A stretch of 22,846 bases of DNA from Myxococcales bacterium (GTDB lineage: Bacteria; Myxococcota; Polyangia; HGW-17; SLPX01), in the NCBI GenBank assembly GCA_007131745.1, contig SLPX01000267.1:1-22846 (forward strand), given 5' to 3'. The position numbers and the translations under genes are program-made. Below the pieces are notes generated by a model that had not been told where the DNA came from, ran no database searches, and was given only the letters and a program-made list of their open reading frames with translations. Each line of letters opens with the position of its first letter. Position 1 is the stretch's first letter. Below, piece by piece: positions 6,720 through 15,038 of this stretch.

Positions 6720-7991
6720 TTACTTTTTCCTGCGGAAAATGACCGCTGCCCCGAGAAGCAGCGTCAGCAAGAAGAACGGGGCGGGAACCGAACCTTCACC
6801 TGGCGCACGGCAGCCGCACGCTGCAGGGGTTGTCGCTTTTCCGTTTTCCAATTCTTCTTCTTTCTCAGGGCCGCCGACCGGGACACACTCGCCGTTTACG
6901 CAAATCCACCCGGGATCACAGAGATTGTCCCCGTCGTCGATGAGACCGTTGCAGTTGTTGTCCTTGCCGTCGCACACTTCATCGGTGGGAAGAATAGCGC
7001 CGTCGCAGTTTTCACTCCACTTTCCGTGTTCATCGCAGACCTGGACTCCCTGCCTGCATTCACCCACGTCGGTTCCGCAAGGCCGGGTTTCACCGGGCAT
7101 GCAGTCGCATCCTTCATCGGTGATCCCGTTGCAGTTGTTGTCCCGGCCGTCACATACCTCTTCGGTCGGACCGACTTCGCCCACGCATTCACCCCATTTG
7201 CCGTTGCGGCAGGTCTGGATCCCTTCTTCACATTCACCCACGCTGGAGCCGCAGGGCCGTTCGTGCACTACCTCAAGAGCAATCGTTTCCAGAGCGTCGG
7301 CAAGACCGAAGTAATCATCGGCCTGGAAGTAGCAGTTGTTAGGATCATTGGGTTCAGTGGCGGTAACATCGCATCCGACGTGCGCGGTGCCGCCCGCGAC
7401 CGCCATACGGTTCAGGGTCAAGGCGTCGACCGACTGGGTGAATCCCACCACGTAAACCGGGATGCCCAGAGCGGCAAGGTTTTCAACTGATTCCACCGGG
7501 AGAAACCTGGTGGCCGGATCGTAAGGAGAGCACCACTGCCATCCGTCCGTTATCAGGATCACGAAGCTGGGCCTGTAATCCACGTGCAGGGGAGTGTGAT
7601 CCGCTGCTGCGTCCAAACTCTGCGCCATGGGGGTCCAGTTGCCCGATGTAGGCGGCGGATCCTGCATTTCAGAGCTGATCGCGGCCGAATTGTTCGGACC
7701 CATCTCGACCACAACCTGCCCCGGGGAACACTGGTTCGGATAGGGAAAAATCATTAGCCCGAAATCAATAGCCTCTTGGTAGTTTGAGGTCATGAAATTT
7801 ACCGAGTCCACGGCCTCGACCCACAATGTGTCGCCGCTCGCGCCGGTGTTGGTCATGCTGGAAGATTTGTCCAGCACTATGAGCGCTTGCGATGTGAAAC
7901 AATCCTCGGATGCGTGTGCATGTTGCAGTTGCACACAAATCCACACCGTCAATCCGCACAACAGAGAACTAAAAACTTTTTTCGATTGCAT
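6720..7991 (-). CDS. VWA-domain surface protein with MopE-type Cys repeats and MYXO-CTERM-like tail (copy B, two VCDG repeats)
   Basis: This 423-aa protein is a close paralogue of the next gene downstream, with long identical stretches in the VWA domain (for example FVILITDGWQWCSPYDPATR). The signal peptide runs to about residue 28 (HAHAS before EDCFTSQ). The MIDAS is intact: D41/S43/S45, T120 and D149. The Cys-rich region has two VCDG repeats (EVCDGRDNNCNG, EVCDGKDNNCNG) rather than three; one module of roughly 40-50 residues present in copy A is missing. The tail is AACGC, a hydrophobic helix and RRKK, again MYXO-CTERM-like. The ATG at 7991 has GGAGG 5 bases upstream; the frame stays open to 8150, but that segment has no signal-like features and no ribosome site. 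The pair arose by tandem duplication; the different repeat number could change reach or metal content. Confidence 0.88.
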   Translation of the reverse strand: MQSKKVFSSLLCGLTVWICVQLQHAHASEDCFTSQALIVLDKSSSMTNTGASGDTLWVEAVDSVNFMTSNYQEAIDFGLMIFPYPNQCSPGQVVVEMGPNNSAAISSEMQDPPPTSGNWTPMAQSLDAAADHTPLHVDYRPSFVILITDGWQWCSPYDPATRFLPVESVENLAALGIPVYVVGFTQSVDALTLNRMAVAGGTAHVGCDVTATEPNDPNNCYFQADDYFGLADALETIALEVVHERPCGSSVGECEEGIQTCRNGKWGECVGEVGPTEEVCDGRDNNCNGITDEGCDCMPGETRPCGTDVGECRQGVQVCDEHGKWSENCDGAILPTDEVCDGKDNNCNGLIDDGDNLCDPGWICVNGECVPVGGPEKEEELENGKATTPAACGCRAPGEGSVPAPFFLLTLLLGAAVIFRRKK

Positions 7992-8413
7992 ATCTTCCTC
8001 CAAAGTCCGTTTGAAAAAATCTTCCAAAAAATCTTTCCCGCCGAAAACGGCGATTCCTGATTTGCCCGTTTGCAAAACAGGTGACTCAATCAGTTTTATA
8101 TAACAAGCAATATCCATGCCGCTTTTTGTCTTGCTGAAGGCGACCTTCAACTACTTGATAAAAAAGGGAAAAATACCGCCGTGCCTAAAGGGGGGGGAAA
8201 GAAGTCCCCACCGGTGGACCATCCACTGGCTGATCTTGTTGCCGGTGAAAGACGGATTTGCCGGTGGATCCCCAGGAACTACGTGGTTCGCGTGCGATGG
8301 ATCCGGTATTCGGATCCTGTTTTCGGATCCGTTTTTCGGATCCTGTTTCCGGATCCGTTTTTCGGATCCTGTTTTCGGATCCGGGTTGTGGTCCCGGGTT
8401 TGGATTCCGTGTT
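7992..8413. other. Long intergenic region upstream of the VWA gene pair
   Basis: This 422-bp gap between the lipoprotein gene and VWA copy B holds no credible gene. It contains the GGATCC-rich 13-bp tandem array (listed separately), a small hairpin CGCCG-AAAA-CGGCG at 8039-8052, and an AT-rich TTATATAA stretch near 8096-8103 that could act as a -10 region for minus-strand transcription of copy B. On the minus strand the hairpin is followed by T-runs (about 8014-8031) ahead of the gene, a possible attenuator, though the spacing is not that of a classic terminator. Confidence 0.45.
8299..8382. repeat. 13-bp tandem repeat array, GGATCC plus a T-rich heptamer
   Basis: Six consecutive 13-bp units start at 8299, 8312, 8325, 8338, 8351 and 8364, each GGATCC followed by seven bases, and a seventh GGATCC stands at 8377-8382. 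From the second unit on, two heptamers alternate (TGTTTTC, GTTTTTC, TGTTTCC, GTTTTTC, TGTTTTC), so the higher-order period is 26 bp. The first unit (GGTATTC) is the most diverged. The array lies just 3' of the lipoprotein gene (minus-strand stop at 8414-8416). Copies are nearly identical, which indicates recent expansion or selection. Confidence 0.92.
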
Positions 8414-9439
8414 TTATTCGGCTTTAATCTTTTTTTTGACGGGTTTTCGCGCAGGTGTTTTTTGCTTTTGCTGCCACGAGCGGACCGGACCGCCCCCTCG
8501 ATGCCACCCGGGACGTGGAAGCCTTCCGAGCAGAGCGCGGCGATCCAGACTTTCACGCTTTCGGACGGGAGCTTCAACTGCTTCGGGAATTTCTATGATC
8601 AAAGGATCCGAAGGAATCTCGATCTCGTGCTTGTATGAAATCCCGGCCGAGACCTTTTCGCCGTCGGCGGTATTGAAAGTATACTCCGCTTCGAATTCCA
8701 GGGTTACCGGCATTGCAGTTTCGTCGTCGAGATGGAAAAAGCCATTTAGCCGTGACACGTTCACTGTCTTTCGCCACCTCGGGCCGTCGACTCCGCCGGC
8801 AAATCCCCACGCCAAAGGCTTTTCCCTGAGTTTCATTTCAAACCGCCGGGCGGGTCTGTCCCTATGCGTTTCTTCGCCGCCCGGTTCTATTTTGATGAAG
8901 CCGGCCAGGAGCCTCCAATAAGCAGGAAATATGTTCCATATTTTTTCCGCCCCATCCACTGCTTCGCCTCGGGGCGACGCTCTCTTTTGGAGGGGCATAT
9001 ACCTGTTGCGGTGATACAAGACATCGTCCCGCCAGTAGACTTCCCATCCGTACTCGCGAGAGTTCTCCAGCTTGGCGTGAACAACGCCTTGCGGACCTGT
9101 TTCGATCAGGAATTGTTCATCAAGGGTTTTCTTTTCGCCGCGGCCGAACGACATCGTCATTCTGCTTTCACCCTGCATCCGAAATGATTCGGGAAAAGAG
9201 CTTTCTTGTTCTCTTTCTTCAAAACCGAGTAAAAGCGGGGACACAGCATCATCCGGATCAACGATCCCTATCCCGGTCGGTTCATCCCCGGGTTCTCCTG
9301 AATCGGTTTTTCGGCCGCTGCAACCGGGCAGGGCCCAAAGGAACGCTAAAAAAACCGGAACCACCATCCATGAACCACTGTGTTTCGCGGCCGGGGCAAG
9401 TCTGCAAAATATCTTCATGTTTGGGCCGAAACCAATCAT
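8414..9439 (-). CDS. Predicted lipoprotein of unknown function
   Basis: I do not recognise the family. The product of about 341 aa has an N-terminal signal with a hydrophobic core (WMVVPVFLAFLWA) and the lipobox LPGC, giving a lipidated Cys near residue 40. The mature part starts with an acidic, flexible segment (GRKTDSGEPGDEP). It continues as a mostly beta-strand region (FRMQGESRMTMSFG, TLDEQFLIETG, RRFEMKLRE, PVTLEFEAEYTF), which could be a LolA/LppX-like lipid-binding fold, but no diagnostic motif confirms this. The C-terminus is strongly basic (KTPARKPVKKKIKAE). The start is the ATG at 9439, with a GGGA-type ribosome site; the ATG at 9418 would give a shorter signal peptide but has no site. 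It is divergent from the zinc-ribbon gene. Confidence 0.72.
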   Translation of the reverse strand: MIGFGPNMKIFCRLAPAAKHSGSWMVVPVFLAFLWALPGCSGRKTDSGEPGDEPTGIGIVDPDDAVSPLLLGFEEREQESSFPESFRMQGESRMTMSFGRGEKKTLDEQFLIETGPQGVVHAKLENSREYGWEVYWRDDVLYHRNRYMPLQKRASPRGEAVDGAEKIWNIFPAYWRLLAGFIKIEPGGEETHRDRPARRFEMKLREKPLAWGFAGGVDGPRWRKTVNVSRLNGFFHLDDETAMPVTLEFEAEYTFNTADGEKVSAGISYKHEIEIPSDPLIIEIPEAVEAPVRKRESLDRRALLGRLPRPGWHRGGGPVRSWQQKQKTPARKPVKKKIKAE

Positions 9440-9802
9440 AACGTCCCTTTCAACTTCTACGCGCTCACCTTCCGCTCGCTCGTTCAACACCATAACCGGC
9501 AAGAACCGCTCAAATTTCCACGAAAATCGCCAAATCCAGGATCTTTTTCCACTTGCGATGATCTCGACCCGGTAATTGACATGAGATTTGTGACGTGGGA
9601 CATCTTGCCTGTCAAGCTTTCATCTTGATCGGTCGAGGACTAAATGTGGTATCTTGGACCGTAAAAGTTTTTGGAAAAGAAACCATGGAATAAAACTCGT
9701 GAATCCGGGTATAGGTTCAGAATCGAGTCGTCAACAGAGAGAGTCCGAAGAGAGTGAAAAGGTTTTTCGGTGTTGGATGGTTCGTTTTTAAAAGGTTGAA
9801 TT
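9440..9802. promoter_or_regulatory. Divergent intergenic region between the lipoprotein and zinc-ribbon genes
   Basis: No gene is seen in these 363 bp, which must hold the promoters for both flanking genes. TTGACA occurs on the plus strand at 9576-9581 and, as TGTCAA at 9610-9615, on the minus strand. Each could be a -35, but the -10 positions 17 bp on are poor on both strands (GACATC and CACAAA). The promoter assignment is positional; neither start site can be fixed. Confidence 0.4.
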
Positions 9803-12355
9803 ATGGATGTTCGTTGCGAAAAATGTAAAACGGAATACGAGCTTGAAGACAAACGGGTGACCGGTAAGGGTGTTACCGTCAAGTGCACCCAGTGCGGGCA
9901 CTTGTTCCGGGTGAAAAAGAAAACCATCACCGGGATTGTTCCACCGCCGGAAGCCGGACTCGGCGGTTCCGGGAAGCCCCCGGAGAAACCATCCGGCAAG
10001 GATAAAAAAGAGGCTCCTCCGACGCCCAAGCGCTGGCTTATCCGGAGAACCTCGGGGGAAATCTTTCAGTTCAAGGAATTGACGACGCTTCAGCAATGGA
10101 TCGTTGAAGAAAAAGTGGACCGGGAGGATGAGATTTCCAAGAGCGGCAGGGCTTGGGAAAAGCTGGGCGCGATCGAAGAGTTGAAATCTTTTTTCACGGT
10201 CGTAGATCAGGCCAGGCAAGCGCGCCGCGTAAAAGCCAAGGAGCTGAGAGAGAGCACCCGAAACGAAATAATGGCCAAGGCCGAGGTTGAGAAAAAACAG
10301 CGGGATGAAGATTTGGCGCTGGCGCCCACAGTGCCCCCGCAAGCGGCCGAATCGGCGAAAAAGGTTGAAGAAGCAGTCGAAAGAGAGATTCAGCAAGACA
10401 GTGAGCCGGACGACTCCGGCGAGGATATTCCCACCGCTGAAATAAAGAAGAGGGAAGACTCCGAAGCATACGAAATGGGAAGCGGCGTATACAGCGCGGC
10501 CGACGACGGGCCTTTCGAGATGGGCGACAAGATGGGCCGGGTGGCCAGTGAAAACGGCCGCACCGCGGCCTGGGAAAAGGAAGGTCTTCGCGTTGCCAAG
10601 GCATTGGAACCCACGGCCCGGATCTCTATCGAGGAGAAAGAGGCTCTGAAAAGCCCCGGCTCGGGAGCTCTCAAGGTAGCCGCCGTGGTGGTAATCGGAG
10701 CGGTTGTGGGACTCGTGGCGGTAATCGGCATATGGAAATGGGACAAGATAGTGGATCTGCTGGCCGGGGATGAAGACACTTCTACGGACCTTTACAGCCG
10801 TGCAAGGTCGTTGCTTTTGGAAGACACGGATGAATCCATGAGAGAAGCCGAGAAGATTTTTGGGAATCTTTTCGAAGAGCGGAAATCCGCGGATGCGCGG
10901 GCCGGGCAAGCGGAGGTGGAGGCCCTGAGGGCTCTCTATCTCGGATGGGAGGCCGATGCACTGGATCGGACCGCGGATCGAATGGATGAAGAGACCGCCC
11001 GAAAAATAGCGCGTGTTGTTGAGGAATCCGGAAAAGAAGGAAAAACCGATAAAGCGCCGGTTCCTCCCGTGGGCGGAATTTCCTTGAACCCGGAAGCGGC
11101 TGAATTGAGACGAAAGGCGTCGGAAACAAGGGCCCTTGCGACCATCGGGGCGAACAAGGCTCTTGAGATCGCGCGCGAAGCATACGAAGCAAGAAAGGGA
11201 TTGGCGACCAACAGGGCCATGGCCTTGGCCCTGGTTGCAGCGAAAAGACCCTCCGTGGAGGTGGAAAAATACCTGGATGCAGCGTTGGAGGAGAAGGGAA
11301 ACGATCCGGAAACTCTTTTCGTAAAAGGGGTTTTGCTGTTTTCTCAAGAAAAGCTGCTGGATGCCGAGCGGATTCTTAATCAAGCGGTTGCCATCCACGG
11401 AAAGCAAAGCACGAAGATGCTTTTTCGCGCTCACTATGCGCTTGCGGTGGTTGCGGTCGAAATGAAAGACGCGGACCGGGCGCGCACCCAGATTCAAAAC
11501 ATTTTGGCTGCCAACAAGAACCACGAGAGAGCCGAACAGCTCCTCCAGCGGATCCAGGCAGCCGAAGTCAAGGTGGAAGAAATAGAAACAGCGGAGGCCG
11601 ACCCGGAAGTCGGCAAGGACAAGCCCGGCGACGAAAAGGCCTCTGAATCCGGCGAAGAAGATGTGGAAAAGCCGAAAGAAACAGAAGGCGAGCCCGCCGG
11701 GCCGAAACCCTTTGTCGGAGACTATGACAGCCTGGTCCGGCAAGGGGATCGTTTCTCGGAGATCGGGCGGGTGGACGATGCCGTGCGCGCGTACAATCAG
11801 GCGCTTGAGCAGCGTCCGTCGGGAGTCGAGGCTCTTACGGGGTTGGCGTATTGTTACCTTGACCGTGGAAACATGTCGCAGGCCAGGAGCGTTTTCCAAC
11901 GAGCGCTTTCAAGAAGCCCCGGTCATGGCGAGGCGCTGATCGGGATGGCCGAGATCTTTAAAAAGGAGATGAACTGGAACAGGGCGCTCGAGTACTACAG
12001 GCGGTACCTGAAACATCATCCAGGCGGCCGAAGAAGCGGGTTGGCGCACAGGAACATAAGGGAACTCGAAGACCGCGTAAAACGGGAACAACCCGATGAC
12101 ACCACGCAGCCTCCGGACGAAGACCCTGATGACGGAGAGACGGGAGTTGACGAACCCGGTACGATAGTGGTTCCGCCTCCCAAGGAAAAGAAACCCGACG
12201 TTGAACCGAAAACGGTTCGTCCTTCCGAAGATGATTCCCCCGCTGAAAAACCTCGTCCTTCCGGTTCGAAAGAATCCGAATCAGGAGAATCCGATGAAGG
12301 AGCGTCCATCCAGGATCAGACCGAATCCACCGGCGGAACACAGGAGAAATCATGA
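9803..12355 (+). CDS. Zinc-ribbon / GYF-like / transmembrane / TPR protein
   Basis: This is an 850-aa membrane protein of a type common in Myxococcota and other delta lineages, with no assigned biochemical function. It begins with an MJ0042-type zinc ribbon (Cys5, Cys8, Cys28, Cys31), followed by a Pro/Gly/Lys linker and a GYF_2-like domain (about 75-135; RWLIRRTSGEIFQF, LQQWIVEEKVDREDEIS). A charged region and one transmembrane helix (about 289-313, KVAAVVVIGAVVGLVAVIGIW) follow, then a helical part and TPR repeats (about 640-745; GRVDDAVRAYNQALEQRP, GNMSQARSVFQRALSRSP, WNRALEYYRRYLKHHPG). It ends in a long acidic Pro/Ser-rich tail. The ATG at 9803 has a weak AAGG leader; starting there makes the zinc ribbon complete. 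The TGA overlaps the ATG of sppA (ATGA at 12352-12355), indicating coupled translation. The layout suggests a scaffold linking cytoplasm and envelope; that is inference. Confidence 0.85.
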   Translation: MDVRCEKCKTEYELEDKRVTGKGVTVKCTQCGHLFRVKKKTITGIVPPPEAGLGGSGKPPEKPSGKDKKEAPPTPKRWLIRRTSGEIFQFKELTTLQQWIVEEKVDREDEISKSGRAWEKLGAIEELKSFFTVVDQARQARRVKAKELRESTRNEIMAKAEVEKKQRDEDLALAPTVPPQAAESAKKVEEAVEREIQQDSEPDDSGEDIPTAEIKKREDSEAYEMGSGVYSAADDGPFEMGDKMGRVASENGRTAAWEKEGLRVAKALEPTARISIEEKEALKSPGSGALKVAAVVVIGAVVGLVAVIGIWKWDKIVDLLAGDEDTSTDLYSRARSLLLEDTDESMREAEKIFGNLFEERKSADARAGQAEVEALRALYLGWEADALDRTADRMDEETARKIARVVEESGKEGKTDKAPVPPVGGISLNPEAAELRRKASETRALATIGANKALEIAREAYEARKGLATNRAMALALVAAKRPSVEVEKYLDAALEEKGNDPETLFVKGVLLFSQEKLLDAERILNQAVAIHGKQSTKMLFRAHYALAVVAVEMKDADRARTQIQNILAANKNHERAEQLLQRIQAAEVKVEEIETAEADPEVGKDKPGDEKASESGEEDVEKPKETEGEPAGPKPFVGDYDSLVRQGDRFSEIGRVDDAVRAYNQALEQRPSGVEALTGLAYCYLDRGNMSQARSVFQRALSRSPGHGEALIGMAEIFKKEMNWNRALEYYRRYLKHHPGGRRSGLAHRNIRELEDRVKREQPDDTTQPPDEDPDDGETGVDEPGTIVVPPPKEKKPDVEPKTVRPSEDDSPAEKPRPSGSKESESGESDEGASIQDQTESTGGTQEKS

Positions 12356-14166
12356 ACCTGAAGATGAACGCGTTTGTCTGCGTGGTCATCGCTGCGCTTT
12401 TAACCCCTCTGTTTTCGTGCGGGGGAACCGCGGGACAAACATCTCGAACCGATCAAAAGGCTCCTGAAGGAACCGGAAACGACGTCGCTGTTTTGAACCT
12501 CACCGGGAACATGGTAGAGGAAAAGAGCTTGGGCGACATTTTCGGGCCGAGAGTGATCACCCTGCGAAGCTTCTTGGATCGTCTTCAAAAAGCTGCAAGG
12601 GATTCGAACATAGGCACGGTTGTGTTGCGCGTGGGTTCTTTTGCCACCGGTTGGGCGCAGGCGGAGGAACTCTCCGCCGCCCTGGATCGCATCAAGCGAA
12701 GCGGCAAAAAGGTGGTTGTCCATCTTGATGACCCCAACAACCTGACGTATTTCCTGGCCCTCGCCGCGGATGTCATCCAGGTATCCCCCGGGTCGGTGCT
12801 TTGGCTCATCGGGTTGAAAAGCGAGGTCGTTTTTTTGAAAGGCCTGATGGACAAGCTGGGGTTGCAAGCGGACATGTCCCAGGTGGGACGCTACAAGGGC
12901 GCAGCGGAACCCTTGACGCGCGAGGAGATGTCCCAGGATCTCAGGACGTCCCTTTCCAGTTTGCTCGACGGGTTTTTCAGCGAGTTGACGGGGAAAATAT
13001 CGAGGTCCAGAAACCTGGACGAAAAAACGGTGAAAAAACTCATCGACACAGCGCCTCACAGCGCGGACGACGCCCGGAGGGCGAAGCTCATAGACAGCGG
13101 AACCGATTTCCGCGAATCAGTCCGGGAGATGGCCGAAGGCAACCGGATCCATTGGAATTACGGGAAGAAGAAGAGGGCGGGTTCATGGAGCGACCTCTTG
13201 GATATTCTTCAACCCGAAACTACCGGCAGGCCTCCCGATGAACCCCACGTGGCGATCGTGTACGCGGTCGGCACCATTGTGTATGGGGGCCGAAGGTCCG
13301 GAGCGTTTTCCACCGAGGAAGTTATTGCCTCGCACGAGATGGAAAAAACCTTGGATGAGTTGGGAACGAACGATGATGTAAAAGCGGTTGTAATCAGGGT
13401 GGACAGCCCGGGAGGATCCGCGCTTGCATCCGACATCATCTGGCAGGCCGTAAAACGGCTCGCAGGCCGAAAGCCGGTCATCGTGTCAATGGGTGATGTT
13501 GCAGCCTCCGGGGGCTACTACATGGCGTCGGCCGGGACGAAGGTTTTCGCTCAACCGATGACCCTCACCGGTTCCATCGGTGTGATGGGTGGAAAGATCA
13601 CCACGGGCGGGCTGTTTGAAAAAATCGGCTTGAAAAGACAGGTCATAACACGGGGTGAACGAGCGGACATCTTCGCTCCGGACAGAACGTTTTCACCCGA
13701 GGAAAAAGCCGTTGTGGAAAAGTACATGAACGCTGTGTACGACAAGTTCCTTGCCAGGGTAGCGGAAGGCAGAAAGATGGAACGGGCAAGGGTAAGGCGA
13801 GCGGCCGAGGGGCGGGTGTGGACCGGGCGAAAGGCGAATGAACTCGGCCTGGTCGATGAATTGGGCGGTCTTTTTGCCGCCGTGGCGGAGGCGCGCAGGG
13901 CGGGAAACCTTCCGGTCGACGCTAAAACAGCGGTTTATCCGAGGCCCAAATCGTGGCTGGAGCTTTTGCAAAGCAGCCTGAGCCCGGACGGGGTCACGAC
14001 AGCGATAAGCAAAGGGTTGCCGGAAGCCGGTGTTTTCATGCGCGCGGGACCGCTATTGGGAGATCCCGCGCTCGTGGGAAGATTTCGACGAATGTTGCTT
14101 GGTCTCAAGTTGTGCGCACGCGAGCGCGCTGTGACATTCATGCCCTTTGATATCGGCATCAACTAA
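12352..14166 (+). CDS. sppA: Signal peptide peptidase SppA (S49, long form), predicted lipoprotein
   Basis: SppA is a membrane-bound serine protease that digests cleaved signal peptides and other membrane peptides. This 604-aa protein has two S49 domains, as in the E. coli long form. The predicted catalytic lysine is K182 in the N-terminal domain (GRYKGAAEPL) and the nucleophile serine is S386 in the C-terminal domain (DVAASGGYYMAS), followed by LTGSIGVMGGK. Unlike the usual N-terminal transmembrane anchor, the N-terminus ends in a lipobox-like LFSC (Cys23 followed by Gly-Gly), so attachment by lipid is predicted. The ATG overlaps the upstream stop and is preceded by AGGAG with 5-base spacing. 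The catalytic dyad is intact. The 4-bp overlap with the zinc-ribbon/TPR gene suggests the two act together, perhaps with the TPR protein recruiting substrates. Confidence 0.93.
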   Translation: MNLKMNAFVCVVIAALLTPLFSCGGTAGQTSRTDQKAPEGTGNDVAVLNLTGNMVEEKSLGDIFGPRVITLRSFLDRLQKAARDSNIGTVVLRVGSFATGWAQAEELSAALDRIKRSGKKVVVHLDDPNNLTYFLALAADVIQVSPGSVLWLIGLKSEVVFLKGLMDKLGLQADMSQVGRYKGAAEPLTREEMSQDLRTSLSSLLDGFFSELTGKISRSRNLDEKTVKKLIDTAPHSADDARRAKLIDSGTDFRESVREMAEGNRIHWNYGKKKRAGSWSDLLDILQPETTGRPPDEPHVAIVYAVGTIVYGGRRSGAFSTEEVIASHEMEKTLDELGTNDDVKAVVIRVDSPGGSALASDIIWQAVKRLAGRKPVIVSMGDVAASGGYYMASAGTKVFAQPMTLTGSIGVMGGKITTGGLFEKIGLKRQVITRGERADIFAPDRTFSPEEKAVVEKYMNAVYDKFLARVAEGRKMERARVRRAAEGRVWTGRKANELGLVDELGGLFAAVAEARRAGNLPVDAKTAVYPRPKSWLELLQSSLSPDGVTTAISKGLPEAGVFMRAGPLLGDPALVGRFRRMLLGLKLCARERAVTFMPFDIGIN

Positions 14167-14261
14167 AGTTTGTGGACGGGCGGTTTGGCAAGCGACCACT
14201 CGTTGATAGAAGCCGGGTGACGACGAAACTCATCACCACGGACCGGGAGGACCTGACCCCA

Positions 14262-15038
14262 ATGGAAAAAGAAGCGCTCATAGAATTGCTGCGCGCCGTG
14301 AAAACAGGAGATACCTCCATCGAAGAGGCTGCAGAAACTCTTGAAGTGCTGCCTTATTCGGACATCGGCTACGCTACAGTGGACCACCAGAGACAGTTGC
14401 GTCATGGTTTTCCGGAAGTCGTGTTTGGCCCGGGGAAGACTATCCCGCAGATAACCGGCATACTCGAGGAACTACGCAAGGGAGGGGGAAACATCCTGGT
14501 CACGAGGGTTGACGACGACACGGGAGCAAGAATCGCCCGAACCGTGGAGGGGGTCGTCCATCACGATGAAGCTCGCGCGCTCACCCTTGTGCAGCGCCCA
14601 TGGGAAGACTTGGGAATCGGCAGGATAGCGGTGGTGTGCGCGGGGACTTCGGATCTTCCGGTTGCTCGGGAAGCCGCTCTGACCGCAGAATTGATGGGAA
14701 ACCGGGTGGACCTCGTGGCCGACGTGGGGGTCGCCGGCATACACAGGATACTTTCGAAGCGCTCTCTCCTGGACAATTCAACCGTCATCGTCGTAGTGGC
14801 CGGCATGGAAGGTGCACTGGCCTCGGTAGTGGGCGGCATGGTGGCGCGCCCCGTGATAGCGGTTCCCACGAGCGTGGGATACGGAGCATCGTTTTTCGGC
14901 CTCTCGGCCCTTTTGACGATGCTGAACTCCTGCGCTTCGGGGGTGACCGTGACCAACATCGACAACGGCTTCGGCGCCGGTTATGCCGCGGCATTGATAA
15001 ACCGAAAGAGAAACCGGGAAACCGATCATGGCGGATGA
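14262..15038 (+). CDS. larB: LarB, pyridinium-3,5-biscarboxylic acid mononucleotide synthase (nickel-pincer cofactor)
   Basis: LarB carboxylates nicotinic acid adenine dinucleotide at C5 and releases AMP, the first step toward the nickel-pincer nucleotide used by LarA-type racemases and epimerases. The C-terminal half is PurE-like (RIAVVCAGTSDLPVAREAAL, NRVDLVADVGVAGIHR, VVVAGMEGALASVVGG, VAVPTSVGYGASF-like region) and ends with LNSCASGVTVTNIDNGFGAGYAA. Cys224 there corresponds by position to the conserved cysteine of characterised LarB. The ATG at 14262 gives 258 aa, the usual length, with GGGAGG 11 bases upstream; GTG codons at 14172 and 14217 are in frame, but their extra N-terminus looks non-conserved. 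It lies 95 bp after sppA and overlaps larC by 11 bp. Confidence 0.93.
   Translation: MEKEALIELLRAVKTGDTSIEEAAETLEVLPYSDIGYATVDHQRQLRHGFPEVVFGPGKTIPQITGILEELRKGGGNILVTRVDDDTGARIARTVEGVVHHDEARALTLVQRPWEDLGIGRIAVVCAGTSDLPVAREAALTAELMGNRVDLVADVGVAGIHRILSKRSLLDNSTVIVVVAGMEGALASVVGGMVARPVIAVPTSVGYGASFFGLSALLTMLNSCASGVTVTNIDNGFGAGYAAALINRKRNRETDHGG

Noticed and set aside
8181..8921. Open frames reading through the GGATCC array (FGSCFRIRFSDP-like repeats, and the antisense TDPETGSEKRIRK)
   Set aside because: The peptide repeat follows simply from 13 bp times 3 = 39 bp; there is no ribosome site, and the frame runs antisense into the lipoprotein gene.
9788..11899. A long open frame (about 700 codons) on the minus strand opposite the zinc-ribbon/TPR gene
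   Set aside because: It is a shadow of the plus-strand coding sequence: the product is low-complexity with many Phe/Arg/Gly residues and no recognisable domain, while the plus-strand frame has clear domains.
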